A stretch of 56,194 bases of DNA from Chitinophaga pinensis (lineage in GTDB: Bacteria; Bacteroidota; Bacteroidia; Chitinophagales; UBA10324). The DNA lies in assembly GCA_945892775.1 (NCBI GenBank), contig CAMDDP010000016.1, forward strand, positions 1 through 56,194, written 5' to 3'. Shown here piece by piece: positions 1 to 8,423 of the stretch (positions within the stretch are counted from its first letter, which is position 1; each line of letters opens with the position of its first letter). The position numbers were made by a program, and so were the translations under genes. Under the pieces are notes generated by a model that was not told the DNA's origin, searched no databases, and worked only from the letters and a program-made list of their open reading frames with translations.

Positions 1-3000
1 TTTGAACTGAGGAAAGTATTGACACCGATGATGGGGAATTCGCCGGTGTGCTTGAGGGTTTCGTAATACAAACTCTCTTCCTGAATTTTTCCGCGCTGAT
101 ACATGGTTTCCATGGCGCCGAGCACTCCGCCGCGCTCGGTGATGCGGTCGAACTCGGCGAGCACTGCTTCTTCCACCAGCTCCGTCAGCTCTTCGATAAT
201 GAAACTGCCCTGCAACGGGTTTTCGTTTTTCGCCTGCCCGAGTTCTTTGTTGATGATGAGCTGAATTGCCATGGCGCGGCGCACACTTTCTTCGGTGGGC
301 GTGGTGATGGCTTCGTCATACGCATTGGTGTGAAGCGAATTGCAGTTATCGTAAATGGCATAGAGCGCCTGCAGGGTGGTGCGTATGTCGTTGAAGTCAA
401 TTTCCTGCGCGTGCAGCGAGCGTCCGCTGGTTTGTATGTGATACTTGAGCATCTGCGAGCGCTCGTTGGCACCATACTTCAACTTCATTGCCTTCGCCCA
501 TATTTTGCGCGCCACTCTGCCAATCACTGCATACTCGGGGTCAATGCCGTTGGAGAAAAAGAAAGAAAGGTTGGGCGCGAAATCGTCAATGCTCATTCCG
601 CGGCTCAAATAATATTCTACATAAGTGAAACCATTGGCAAGTGTGAATGCAAGTTGCGAGATAGGATTGGCGCCTGCTTCAGCAATGTGGTAACCGCTGA
701 TGGATACCGAATAAAAATTGCGGACTTTGTGATTGATAAAATATTCCTGCACATCGCCCATTAAACGCAGCGAAAATTCGGTAGAGAAAATACAGGTGTT
801 CTGCGCCTGGTCTTCTTTCAGAATATCTGCCTGCACCGTGCCGCGAACAGCAGCGAGTGTTTGCGTTTTTATTTTTTCGTAAATAGCTGGAGGCAAAACA
901 TCTTCACCTGTTACACCTAATAACATTAATCCTAAGCCATCATTTCCTTCGGGTAATTCGCCCTGGTATTTTGGTCGGGAAAGTTTTTTTGCTTTGAAGA
1001 GTGAATCAATTTTTTTGTTCACTTCATCTTCCATTCCGTTTTCCTTTATATACAATTCGCATTGCTGGTCAATGGCTGCATTCATGAAGAATGAAGTGAT
1101 GATGGCAGCAGGACCATTGATGGTCATGCTCACTGATGTTTTCGGATCGCTGAGGTGAAAACCGCTATACAATTTTTTCGCATCATCGAGACAGCAAATG
1201 CTCACACCGCTGTTGCCGACCTTGCCATAAATGTCGGGACGATATTCCGGGTCGCGACCGTAAAGTGTAACACTATCGAAAGCAGTTGACAATCTTTTTG
1301 CAGGAAGACCTTTCGACACATAGTGAAAGCGGCGGTTGGTGCGTTCGGGTCCGCCTTCTCCTGCAAACATTCTTGCAGGGTCTTCGCCTTCGCGCTTGAA
1401 CGGAAACACTCCGGCGGTGTAAGGAAATTCTCCGGGAAAATTTTCCTGCATCACCCAGCGCACAATTTCGCCCCACGATTCAAATCGCGGAACAGCAACT
1501 TTTGCAATCTGTAAATGCGAAAGTGATTCGGTGTGTGTTTTCACTTTCACATCTTTTCCGCGCACCTGATATACATAAAATTCATTACGATAGTTGTCGC
1601 ATTTCTTTTGCCATTCGGCAACTAATTTTTTCACTTGCCCGTCTAAACGCAAATCATTTTCTGCATACAATTCTTCCAACTGCTTTTTCAGTTTTTCTTT
1701 ATCACTGATTTTTGAAGAAGAAAGTGTGTCAATGGTTTGGCGGATGCTGTAAAGCTCTTGCGCGATTTTACTTTGGTTCAAACTCCATTTATCATACGCG
1801 CGATTGTTCTCCGAAATTTCACTGAGGTAACGAATGCGTGCAGGCGGAATGATGTAAATTTTTTCGCTCATCTCCTCCGAAGATTCAAAGTGAGAAGAAA
1901 GTTTGGAAGAAGTTTTCTCCGCAATTTTATCCATCACCGCACGATACAAACTGTTCATGCCCGGGTCGTTGAACTGCGAAGCAATGGTTCCGAACACCGG
2001 AATTTTTTCATCTGCAATTTCAAAGAGTTGATGATTACGCTTGTATTGTTTTTTTACATCGCGAATGGCATCGAGCGCGCCGCGCTTATCGAATTTGTTG
2101 AGCGCAATGATGTCGGCGAAATCGAGCATGTCAATTTTTTCCAGTTGCGATGCCGCACCGTATTCAGGAGTCATCACATACAAACTCACATCGCTGTGGT
2201 CGGTGATTTCAGTATCGCTTTGTCCAATGCCCGAAGTTTCAAGAATGATTAAATCGTAACCCGCAGCTTTCACAACATCTAAAGCTTCCTTCACATATTT
2301 CGACAGCGCAAGATTCGATTGTCGTGTGGCAAGCGAGCGCATATACACGCGCGGATTGTTGATGCTGTTCATGCGTATTCTGTCGCCGAGCAATGCACCG
2401 CCTGTTTTTCGTTTCGACGGGTCAACAGAAATAATTGCAATTGTTTTGTCTTTGAAGTCAATGAGAAAACGGCGAACAAGTTCATCAACCAGCGAAGATT
2501 TTCCAGCACCACCTGTTCCGGTGATTCCAAGTATTGGTGTCTTAACTGCTTTCGCTTTCTGATGAATTTCAGTCAATGCGGACTTTGCCACATCCGGAAA
2601 ATTTTCTGCTGAAGAAATCAATCGCGCAATCGAATGTGGATGCTTTGCATCGAGATAATTTATTTCTCCGTTCAATATTTCCCCCGTTGCGAAATCACAT
2701 TGTTGCAACAAATCATTTATCATTCCCTGCAAACCCATTGAGCGACCATCATCAGGATGATAAATGCGTGTGATGCCATAATCATGTAAGTCAGCAATTT
2801 CAGAAGGAAGAATAGTGCCGCCGCCTCCGCCAAAAATTTTTACATGACCGCAACCATTTTCCTTCAGCATGTCGTGCATGTATTTGAAAAACTCATTGTG
2901 CCCGCCCTGGTAACTCGTAATCGCAATCGCCTGTGCATCTTCCTGAATGGCGCAATCCACAATTTCTTTTACGCTTCTATCATGCCCCAAATGAATCACC

Positions 3001-3125
3001 TCCGCACCACTCGCCTGAATAATTCGGCGCATAATATTTATCGCAGCATCGTGCCCATCGAACAGTGATGCAGCAGTCACAATTCTAATTTTATTTTTTG
3101 GTTTATAAATTTCCGGTGACTTCAT
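1..3125 (-). CDS. icmF: Isobutyryl-CoA mutase, fused type (IcmF), C-terminus outside window
   Basis: Adenosylcobalamin-dependent mutase interconverting isobutyryl-CoA and n-butyryl-CoA, with its own G-protein chaperone in the same chain. About 1,041 codons are open from the ATG at 3125 to the window edge; the family is near 1,100 residues, so only the last few dozen are missing. The order is a B12-binding domain (residues about 10-140, motif FDGHDAA), a MeaI-type GTPase with P-loop GTGGAGKSS near residue 200, and the mutase barrel with [18 protein letters not shown] near 580 and [11 protein letters not shown] near 820. Aligned by eye with methylmalonyl-CoA mutase, the substrate Tyr of RQYAG is Phe here (RMFAG) and the Arg of the VRN stretch is Gln (QAQN). 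Both changes mark IcmF rather than methylmalonyl-CoA mutase. The left end is visibly richer in G and C than most genes here. Confidence 0.95.
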   Translation of the reverse strand, partial: MKSPEIYKPKNKIRIVTAASLFDGHDAAINIMRRIIQASGAEVIHLGHDRSVKEIVDCAIQEDAQAIAITSYQGGHNEFFKYMHDMLKENGCGHVKIFGGGGGTILPSEIADLHDYGITRIYHPDDGRSMGLQGMINDLLQQCDFATGEILNGEINYLDAKHPHSIARLISSAENFPDVAKSALTEIHQKAKAVKTPILGITGTGGAGKSSLVDELVRRFLIDFKDKTIAIISVDPSKRKTGGALLGDRIRMNSINNPRVYMRSLATRQSNLALSKYVKEALDVVKAAGYDLIILETSGIGQSDTEITDHSDVSLYVMTPEYGAASQLEKIDMLDFADIIALNKFDKRGALDAIRDVKKQYKRNHQLFEIADEKIPVFGTIASQFNDPGMNSLYRAVMDKIAEKTSSKLSSHFESSEEMSEKIYIIPPARIRYLSEISENNRAYDKWSLNQSKIAQELYSIRQTIDTLSSSKISDKEKLKKQLEELYAENDLRLDGQVKKLVAEWQKKCDNYRNEFYVYQVRGKDVKVKTHTESLSHLQIAKVAVPRFESWGEIVRWVMQENFPGEFPYTAGVFPFKREGEDPARMFAGEGGPERTNRRFHYVSKGLPAKRLSTAFDSVTLYGRDPEYRPDIYGKVGNSGVSICCLDDAKKLYSGFHLSDPKTSVSMTINGPAAIITSFFMNAAIDQQCELYIKENGMEDEVNKKIDSLFKAKKLSRPKYQGELPEGNDGLGLMLLGVTGEDVLPPAIYEKIKTQTLAAVRGTVQADILKEDQAQNTCIFSTEFSLRLMGDVQEYFINHKVRNFYSVSISGYHIAEAGANPISQLAFTLANGFTYVEYYLSRGMSIDDFAPNLSFFFSNGIDPEYAVIGRVARKIWAKAMKLKYGANERSQMLKYHIQTSGRSLHAQEIDFNDIRTTLQALYAIYDNCNSLHTNAYDEAITTPTEESVRRAMAIQLIINKELGQAKNENPLQGSFIIEELTELVEEAVLAEFDRITERGGVLGAMETMYQRGKIQEESLYYETLKHTGEFPIIGVNTFLSS

Positions 3126-3183
3126 TCAATTCTGAAATTTTCAAGAGCGAAAATACGAGCGAGAAAGACATTTGTAGCTTATT

Positions 3184-3221
3184 GAAATAAAAAGAGCCCT
3201 CCGAAATTCAGAAAGCTCTTT
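3184..3221 (-). terminator. Rho-independent terminator after the 3242-4096 lipoprotein gene
   Basis: A 7-bp stem pairs AAAGAGC (3191-3197) with GCTCTTT (3215-3221). Read on the minus strand it runs into a T-rich tail (CTCTTTTTATTTC). It lies just past the stop codon of the minus-strand lipoprotein gene and before the start of icmF, so it should separate the two transcripts. Confidence 0.65.
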
Positions 3222-3241
3222 GTTCTACTTGCTTTTAGGAT

Positions 3242-4096
3242 TTACTGCAAAACGATATTAAATACAATACCATTAATTTCAACTGTTGCTTGAGCATCAC
3301 AACCGCCAGTTCCGAAATCAAGAGTGCGAATTGGATTTCCATCAGGTGTGATTTCAATAATCCCTTGTTTAATATATGGGCAACCTACAGCAATAATTAA
3401 AGGATCAGTAATGCTTGTCGTGAAATTTACACTCGCACGACTAACTCCCTCAGCATTTCCTGTAATTGAATACACATCATCAAGAGGAGTTAAACTTCCT
3501 TGCCCTTCCACCCATTCGCGGGTTCGTTGTGAAGTCCAACTCATTGAAGTTCCATCAGAAAAAAGGATGTTAGCTAAACTAACATCAATTGCATAAGTTA
3601 AATGACCGGCACCATTTGTTCCGTTGTTAGTTACAGTTTTTACATAATCAAATTTATCGCTATTCACATAGTAGTTGTGAGTGGTAATTTTAATTACAGT
3701 TCCTACCTGGCGATATGGACCTGTCCAAGTGGCCTTTATTTCTCCTTTGCGATACTTGTTATCCCAACCACTGCATAAGCACCCTAAATTATTTGTGGTG
3801 TCAAATAAAATGGTGATTGATTTTTCGCCAGTAATTGTATCAGGAATGGTGTCTAAAAATACTTCAGCACAAGAAGGAAGCAGAGCAAAATTTGCATCTT
3901 CCATTTTGTAAATACTGTTTTCGTATGCCGATGAATTTATAGCATCCCAGATTCGGTCAGACTCGTTTTCAGCTTTAAAATTGTCAGCTGCAACAGAGGT
4001 GTCATCATCACTTAGTTCTTTCTTACATGAATTAAAAGTTGTGATTGAGGCAAATAACATTGCGAGTAGCGAAAACTTTAGAATTCCTTCTTTCAT
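3242..4096 (-). CDS. Lipoprotein of unknown function
   Basis: 284 residues. The N-terminus is a lipoprotein signal peptide with a hydrophobic stretch (residues about 6-20) and lipobox FNSC followed by KKE, so it is expected to be lipidated and exported. The mature part is polar and beta-rich in appearance, with no catalytic motif I recognise. A late glycine/cysteine segment (FGTGGCDAQATVEING) ends the protein and further cysteines are scattered through it (SCAEV, CLCSGW, VGCPY), so disulphides are possible. It is followed by its own terminator and preceded by a roughly 100-bp gap from the Spy-like gene, so it may or may not be co-transcribed with the sigma factor unit upstream. Similar lipoproteins are common in Bacteroidota, but I cannot assign a role. 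Confidence 0.75.
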   Translation of the reverse strand: MKEGILKFSLLAMLFASITTFNSCKKELSDDDTSVAADNFKAENESDRIWDAINSSAYENSIYKMEDANFALLPSCAEVFLDTIPDTITGEKSITILFDTTNNLGCLCSGWDNKYRKGEIKATWTGPYRQVGTVIKITTHNYYVNSDKFDYVKTVTNNGTNGAGHLTYAIDVSLANILFSDGTSMSWTSQRTREWVEGQGSLTPLDDVYSITGNAEGVSRASVNFTTSITDPLIIAVGCPYIKQGIIEITPDGNPIRTLDFGTGGCDAQATVEINGIVFNIVLQ

Positions 4097-4200
4097 GTTT
4101 CTTTATTTTTTATAAATTTAGTTAATCAGATGAAAATTTATCTAAGGAAGTTGTATCGGCTTAAGGGGCAAATGTATATTGATTTCGTGTGCCAACAATA

Positions 4201-4695
4201 TTAATGCGGACCACCAGGGCCGGGTCCTTTTGGCGGAGGCATTCCGTTTCCATGTTGTTGCTTTAATTGTTCAAGTAAGTAAAGCTTGAATTTTTGTTCC
4301 GAAACCCAAAACTTAGCAACCTTTTTTATAGGCAATACTTTTTTAAACTCTTCATTATATTTCTTTTTGATATTGAGTTCGTCTAACTGTGAACTGAATT
4401 CGGCATCAATAGTTTTTGCAACATCAGCATCGCTCATATCATCGAAGTTAACCTTAGCATTCATAAGTTTTGACATTCTGCTTTTCCTAATTGCTTCCAT
4501 TTCAGTATCGAATTGATTGTAAACAGGCCAAAAGACTTTAGCCTCATCAGAAGTCAGATTTAACCCCTTGGTTATATATCCAACTTTAATTGCTTCAATC
4601 TTTTCTTTTTTGTCGCCGCCACCGCCGGGACCAGGTTGTGCCTTTGTGAGTAAACAACTCAACAAAATCGTAATTACTAAAATCGTCTTTTTCAT
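4201..4695 (-). CDS. Spy/CpxP-like (LTXXQ) periplasmic protein
   Basis: 164 residues with a signal peptide ending near LLTKAQ, so periplasmic. The mature protein is alpha-helical and charged. The segment LNLTSDEAKVFWPVYNQF matches the style of the LTXXQ repeat seen in Spy/CpxP-type stress chaperones and metal sensors. Both ends carry low-complexity proline/glycine/histidine stretches (PGPGGGGDKK near the start, PPPKGPGPGGPH at the end), which could bind metal, though that is inference. It is the third gene of a minus-strand unit, 23 bp after the membrane anti-sigma-like gene and downstream of an ECF sigma factor. By analogy with CnrH/CnrY/CnrX-type systems it may be the periplasmic sensing partner. 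The family call rests on helix pattern and context, not on a strong motif. Confidence 0.65.
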   Translation of the reverse strand: MKKTILVITILLSCLLTKAQPGPGGGGDKKEKIEAIKVGYITKGLNLTSDEAKVFWPVYNQFDTEMEAIRKSRMSKLMNAKVNFDDMSDADVAKTIDAEFSSQLDELNIKKKYNEEFKKVLPIKKVAKFWVSEQKFKLYLLEQLKQQHGNGMPPPKGPGPGGPH

Positions 4696-4718
4696 TTTGT
4701 AAAATTTATTTTAATGAC

Positions 4719-5339
4719 TTATAGGTTTTGTATGTCGTCTAGAGTTATTCCGTTTAAGTCGTTCAGCGATTCTTCGAAATCTGAATTTTGAATTTCAATT
4801 CCTGCATTCAGGCTGCCGACTGCTTTTTCATTCATCTGAGCAACGATTGAACTTTCATCCAGCGAGGATATATTTTCAGATAGGTATGAACTTATTTCTT
4901 CGTTGCTTATCTGTGCTAATGGAGATATGGTTTCAACTTCATGAATCGGTTTTATTATAACAACAATTGCCAAAATCATAACAGCAAGCACAGGCGCTGC
5001 AGCAAGCAAATGTGTTAAGCGAAAAGAATATTGAAAATACTCGCTCACATTTTCTAAAATAGTAAGTGACTTTTTGCGGGAAGTTTTTTGCAGAATTTCA
5101 ATGGGCAATCGTTCGAAATATCCGTAAGGCACATCAAACACTTCCAGCTTTTTAAATTCTTTCAACCCGGAGTTCTTCAATTCAGCACTCACTGATTCAG
5201 CATATATTTTTTCCTTCACATTTGCTTCCACAGTGCTGAAATAGTTTTCAGGAACAGAAAACAGATTCTCCTTTTTCCGTTCAGCCAAAAGCGGAGAGAG
5301 TTGTTTTAATTCATTCAATATACTGTTCCTGTTTTCCAT
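4719..5339 (-). CDS. Single-pass membrane protein, probable anti-sigma factor
   Basis: 206 residues with no signal peptide and one strongly hydrophobic segment in the middle (LLAAAPVLAVMILAIVVII, roughly residues 112-130), giving a cytoplasmic N-terminal half and a periplasmic C-terminal tail rich in Asn, Ser and acidic residues. The N-terminal half holds two similar short motifs of the form VPENYF / VPYGYFERLP, often seen in Bacteroidota proteins encoded after ECF sigma factors. No zinc-binding HxxxCxxC motif is present, so it is not a classical ZAS anti-sigma factor. It lies between the sigma factor gene (41 bp away) and the Spy-like gene, and the role as sigma-factor antagonist is inferred from this arrangement. 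Confidence 0.65.
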   Translation of the reverse strand: MENRNSILNELKQLSPLLAERKKENLFSVPENYFSTVEANVKEKIYAESVSAELKNSGLKEFKKLEVFDVPYGYFERLPIEILQKTSRKKSLTILENVSEYFQYSFRLTHLLAAAPVLAVMILAIVVIIKPIHEVETISPLAQISNEEISSYLSENISSLDESSIVAQMNEKAVGSLNAGIEIQNSDFEESLNDLNGITLDDIQNL

Positions 5340-5380
5340 TTTGTGTCGATGTTACTATGATGTTTTTTAATTTGGATGGT

Positions 5381-5932
5381 TTAATCGGCCAGTAAAAATT
5401 TCTCTACTTTTTTTACAGCATGATGAAATGATGCTTTTAGAGCCCCTACCGAAGTGCCAAGCACCTGACTCATATAGTCGTAAGGCATTTCGTCGTAGTA
5501 CCGCAAATTGAAAACCACTCTTTGTTTTTCAGGCAGACTCAAAATAGCTTCCTGCAGTTTAATCTCTGTTTTGCTCTCCGAAAAATTTCCGGAAGTGGTG
5601 AGTTTGTTTTTTAATTCCTTTGTCACATCTTCAATCGGAAGAAAAAACCGCTTCTTCTTGCTGTTTAAAAAGGTGATACTTTCGTTGGTGGCAATCCTAT
5701 AGAGCCAAGTAAAAAGTTGCGAGTCTTCACGAAAACCATCCAAACTCTTCCACACTTTGATAAAAACATTTTGCAGAATATCATTAGCATCGTCGTGATC
5801 AATTACAATTCTTCTGATGTGCCAGTACAACCGCTCCTGATAGCGACGAATGAGAATGGTATAACTCTCCTCGCGTTTATCAGTTGTTCTGAACTGCATT
5901 AATAATTCTGCATCGGTTATTTGAATGGTCAT
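5381..5932 (-). CDS. ECF-type RNA polymerase sigma factor
   Basis: 183 residues with the two-domain layout of ECF sigma factors. Region 2 lies at about residues 20-90, including DDANDILQNVFIKVWKSL and the -10 recognition part FTWLYRIATNESI. Region 4 lies at about 125-180, with LPEKQRVVFNLRYYDEMPY followed by a helix-turn-helix. Its first position in a three-gene unit with a membrane anti-sigma-like protein and a Spy-like periplasmic protein suggests it responds to envelope or metal stress, and it may drive its own operon, as such units commonly do. The particular stimulus cannot be read from sequence. Confidence 0.9.
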   Translation of the reverse strand: MTIQITDAELLMQFRTTDKREESYTILIRRYQERLYWHIRRIVIDHDDANDILQNVFIKVWKSLDGFREDSQLFTWLYRIATNESITFLNSKKKRFFLPIEDVTKELKNKLTTSGNFSESKTEIKLQEAILSLPEKQRVVFNLRYYDEMPYDYMSQVLGTSVGALKASFHHAVKKVEKFLLAD

Positions 5933-6025
5933 TCAGTAGCGAAGATGTATTTTCAAAACATTTTAATATTGACTAGTAATAACTTTCAAGGTTTAAAAAG
6001 AGATAAAATATTTAATTATAAAAAG

Positions 6026-6061
6026 AAAAAGTCGTCTCATGAATTGAGAACGACTTTTTTT
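6026..6061 (-). terminator. Terminator after the transketolase C-subunit gene
   Basis: A strong inverted repeat pairs AAAAAGTCGT (6026-6035) with ACGACTTTTT (6050-6059), and both flanks are A/T homopolymers, so it could stop transcription in either direction. It sits 15 bp beyond the stop codon of the minus-strand transketolase gene and before the start of the sigma factor gene, so the minus strand is the likely working direction. Confidence 0.8.
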
Positions 6062-6075
6062 GTTCAAAATTTTAT

Positions 6076-7029
6076 TTATTTCCTTCCAACAACCCTCATC
6101 ACTGCTTCCACCACATTAGGTGTATCAATATTGTACTTCGTTAAAAGTTCTTCGGGTTTACCGCTTTCACCAAATGAATCCTGCACAGCAACCATTTCAA
6201 TTGGAACCGGAAATTTTCTGCTGAGCACTCCGGCAATACTTTCGCCAAGTCCGCCGTATTGCTGATGCTCTTCGGCTGTTACACAACATTTTGTTTTGCG
6301 AACCGAATTAAGAATCGCTTCTTCATCCAATGGTTTTATGGTGTGAATGTTTATCACCTCACACGAAATATTTTTTGCAGAGAGAATTTTTGCGGCTTCA
6401 ATTGCTTTCCAAACCAGATGGCCACATGCGAATATGCTGACATCATTTCCTACATTCATCATTTGTGCTTTTCCAATAATGAATTGCTCAGCAGTAGTGA
6501 TGTTGGGAGTTTTGGGTCTTCCGAACCGAAGATAAACAGGCCCGTCATAATCAGCAATAGCAATCGTTGCTGCCTTTGTTTGGTTGTAGTCGCATGGAAC
6601 AATTACAGTCATGCCTGGTAACATTTTCATCAAACCAATGTCCTCAAGAATCTGGTGAGTTGCCCCATCTTCACCAAGTGTTAAGCCTGCGTGCGATGCG
6701 CATATCTTTACATTTTTTCCGCTGTAAGCAATGCTTTGGCGAATCTGGTCATACACTCTTCCAGTAGAAAAATTAGCAAAAGTTCCAGTGTAAGGAATCA
6801 TTCCACCAATTGTTAAACCTGCGGCCACACCAATCATGTTTGCTTCAGCAATTCCAACCTGAATAAAACGAGAGGGAAATTCTTTAATGAATTCATCCAT
6901 TCGTAATGAGCCAGCAAGGTCAGCAGTTAGCGCCACCACTTTCGGGTTTTTTCGAGCCACTTCCACGAGCCCTGCACCGAAGCCGCCGCGTGTTTCTTTC
7001 TTATCGTTATCGTTGTATTGTTCGAGCAT
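6076..7029 (-). CDS. Transketolase, C-terminal subunit (split form)
   Basis: 317 residues carrying the pyrimidine-binding and C-terminal domains of a transketolase. With the N-terminal half (9867-10709) it should form the thiamine-diphosphate enzyme of the non-oxidative pentose phosphate pathway. Visible motifs are ALTADLAGS near residue 35, the segment GIAEANMIGVAAG with the catalytic Glu that activates the cofactor, and ASHAGLTLGEDGATHQ. The C-terminal domain includes AEEHQQYGGLGESIAGVL. Splitting into two subunits is known in bacteria and archaea, but the halves are normally adjacent; here two von Willebrand A genes lie between them. The ATG is 2 bp after the stop of the preceding vWA gene, so they are almost certainly co-transcribed. 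Confidence 0.93.
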   Translation of the reverse strand: MLEQYNDNDKKETRGGFGAGLVEVARKNPKVVALTADLAGSLRMDEFIKEFPSRFIQVGIAEANMIGVAAGLTIGGMIPYTGTFANFSTGRVYDQIRQSIAYSGKNVKICASHAGLTLGEDGATHQILEDIGLMKMLPGMTVIVPCDYNQTKAATIAIADYDGPVYLRFGRPKTPNITTAEQFIIGKAQMMNVGNDVSIFACGHLVWKAIEAAKILSAKNISCEVINIHTIKPLDEEAILNSVRKTKCCVTAEEHQQYGGLGESIAGVLSRKFPVPIEMVAVQDSFGESGKPEELLTKYNIDTPNVVEAVMRVVGRK

Positions 7030-7031
7030 AA

Positions 7032-8423
7032 TTAAAATTTTGCGGAAGCGGTTCCTCCGGTTGTAATGTTAATGAGTTGTTCTTTAGTGTCGGTAGTTTT
7101 TTTTGACATTTTTGCGCGAAAAACAATTTTGTAGCTGCCTGGTTGTAAGGCAATGGTTTCTATTCCACCATTTTCACTTAGTGTAAAAATTTTTTGCCAG
7201 GCTGTTCCGTTTAACCAAAGAATTCCTCCATAACCAGGAACCGATTTCTGAATAGTTAAAACACCAGGAGTTGGAATTTCAATGGTTGTTGTTTTACTCT
7301 GAGCTATATCAATATTGTGAAGCTTAGTTCTTGGAAGAGTTAAAAATTCAAGATCATATTTTCCGCAAATAAATTTTTGTCTGGTATTTATTTCCTGAAC
7401 CTGCACAGTTCCGTAATTTTCAGATTGCTTTATCAAGCATTTTATTTTGTTGTTAATGTTATTGTTAATTGTTGTGCCTTGTAATTTAATAAATAAATAT
7501 CCCTGAGGTGCGGACACATTTACTTTGTTAATACTTTTTGGAGCTAGTTCAATATCTTTTAATTCAACAGGTGGAGTTGTTTGCACAACCAAGTTATAAG
7601 CACTCACAGGGTCAAGATTTACAGTATCTGAGATGCCTTTGTAATTAAGCGTGTGAGTGTAATTATATCTTATGGCTCCGCTTCGGTTGTCATAAAAAGT
7701 CATAACAGCATCAGTTTCTGAGGCATTATTATTTATATCGAGCAAATTCACCTGAATATATGTTGGATTAAGTGCCGCATTCAGAATTTGCTGCATTGCA
7801 TTTTTAAAACCCTGAGGGTCTTGAGCATTATAAAAAGCACCCATGCATTGCAGGTTGCTGATTATGGTATTGTCGGCGTTTAATCCAATTATAAACGGTC
7901 GGAGGAACACGCCATTTTTTTGCAGTGCAAGAGAAACTGCGCAAGGATCAACATCACAACTTTCAGCACCATCAGTAATCAGAATAAGAATATTTCGCGA
8001 GTAAATATCTTTTGGAAAATCATTGGCGGCTTTTTCCATTGACATACTGATGGGAGTAATTCCCATTGGCTCTAAATTTTTTAACGATGCTTTTATGATC
8101 CCTGCATTATCATTTCCAAACGGGACAAGTAATTTTGTGTCATTACAATCATTGAGTGATGAAATAGACTGGCTACCATAAACGCGAAGCCCTAACTCAA
8201 TATTTGGTTTACGCTTTAGCGTATCAATAATTTCCCCGAGGATTCTTTTTGCAACATTCATTCGGGGCTCATTTCCCCACGACACCATCATACTGGAAGA
8301 AGCATCAACTAAAAACAAAACTCTTGTAATGGGTACTGATGGAGCTGTTTGAGCCACGCTCTTCGACAAGCTCAGGGTGACAATTGCAATTGAACCAATT
8401 AAAATAAAAAAACAGTTCCTCAT
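7032..8423 (-). CDS. Secreted von Willebrand factor A domain protein (copy 2)
   Basis: 463 residues: signal peptide (about 1-24, ending SVAQ), vWA domain (about 34-220), and a C-terminal region of repeated beta-sandwich-like segments. The metal-ion-dependent adhesion site is intact: LVDASSSM at residue 40 (DxSxS), the Thr of GITPIS, and the Asp of LITDGAESC. The C-terminal region repeats phrases found in the neighbouring copy (for example IQVNLLDINN against VQVNLLDAYG), so the two arose by duplication. Its ATG overlaps the stop of copy 1 (ATGA). The signal peptide coding sequence contains a repeat, CTTCGACAAGCTCAG, at 8361-8381, that resembles a dispersed intergenic repeat. No enzyme domain is visible; a surface or periplasmic binding role is likely. 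Confidence 0.85.
   Translation of the reverse strand: MRNCFFILIGSIAIVTLSLSKSVAQTAPSVPITRVLFLVDASSSMMVSWGNEPRMNVAKRILGEIIDTLKRKPNIELGLRVYGSQSISSLNDCNDTKLLVPFGNDNAGIIKASLKNLEPMGITPISMSMEKAANDFPKDIYSRNILILITDGAESCDVDPCAVSLALQKNGVFLRPFIIGLNADNTIISNLQCMGAFYNAQDPQGFKNAMQQILNAALNPTYIQVNLLDINNNASETDAVMTFYDNRSGAIRYNYTHTLNYKGISDTVNLDPVSAYNLVVQTTPPVELKDIELAPKSINKVNVSAPQGYLFIKLQGTTINNNINNKIKCLIKQSENYGTVQVQEINTRQKFICGKYDLEFLTLPRTKLHNIDIAQSKTTTIEIPTPGVLTIQKSVPGYGGILWLNGTAWQKIFTLSENGGIETIALQPGSYKIVFRAKMSKKTTDTKEQLINITTGGTASAKF

Noticed and set aside
48-764. 238-codon open frame on the plus strand at the left edge
   Set aside because: It is antisense to the icmF mutase domain, whose minus-strand frame gives clear, conserved IcmF motifs. 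Its protein resembles no family.
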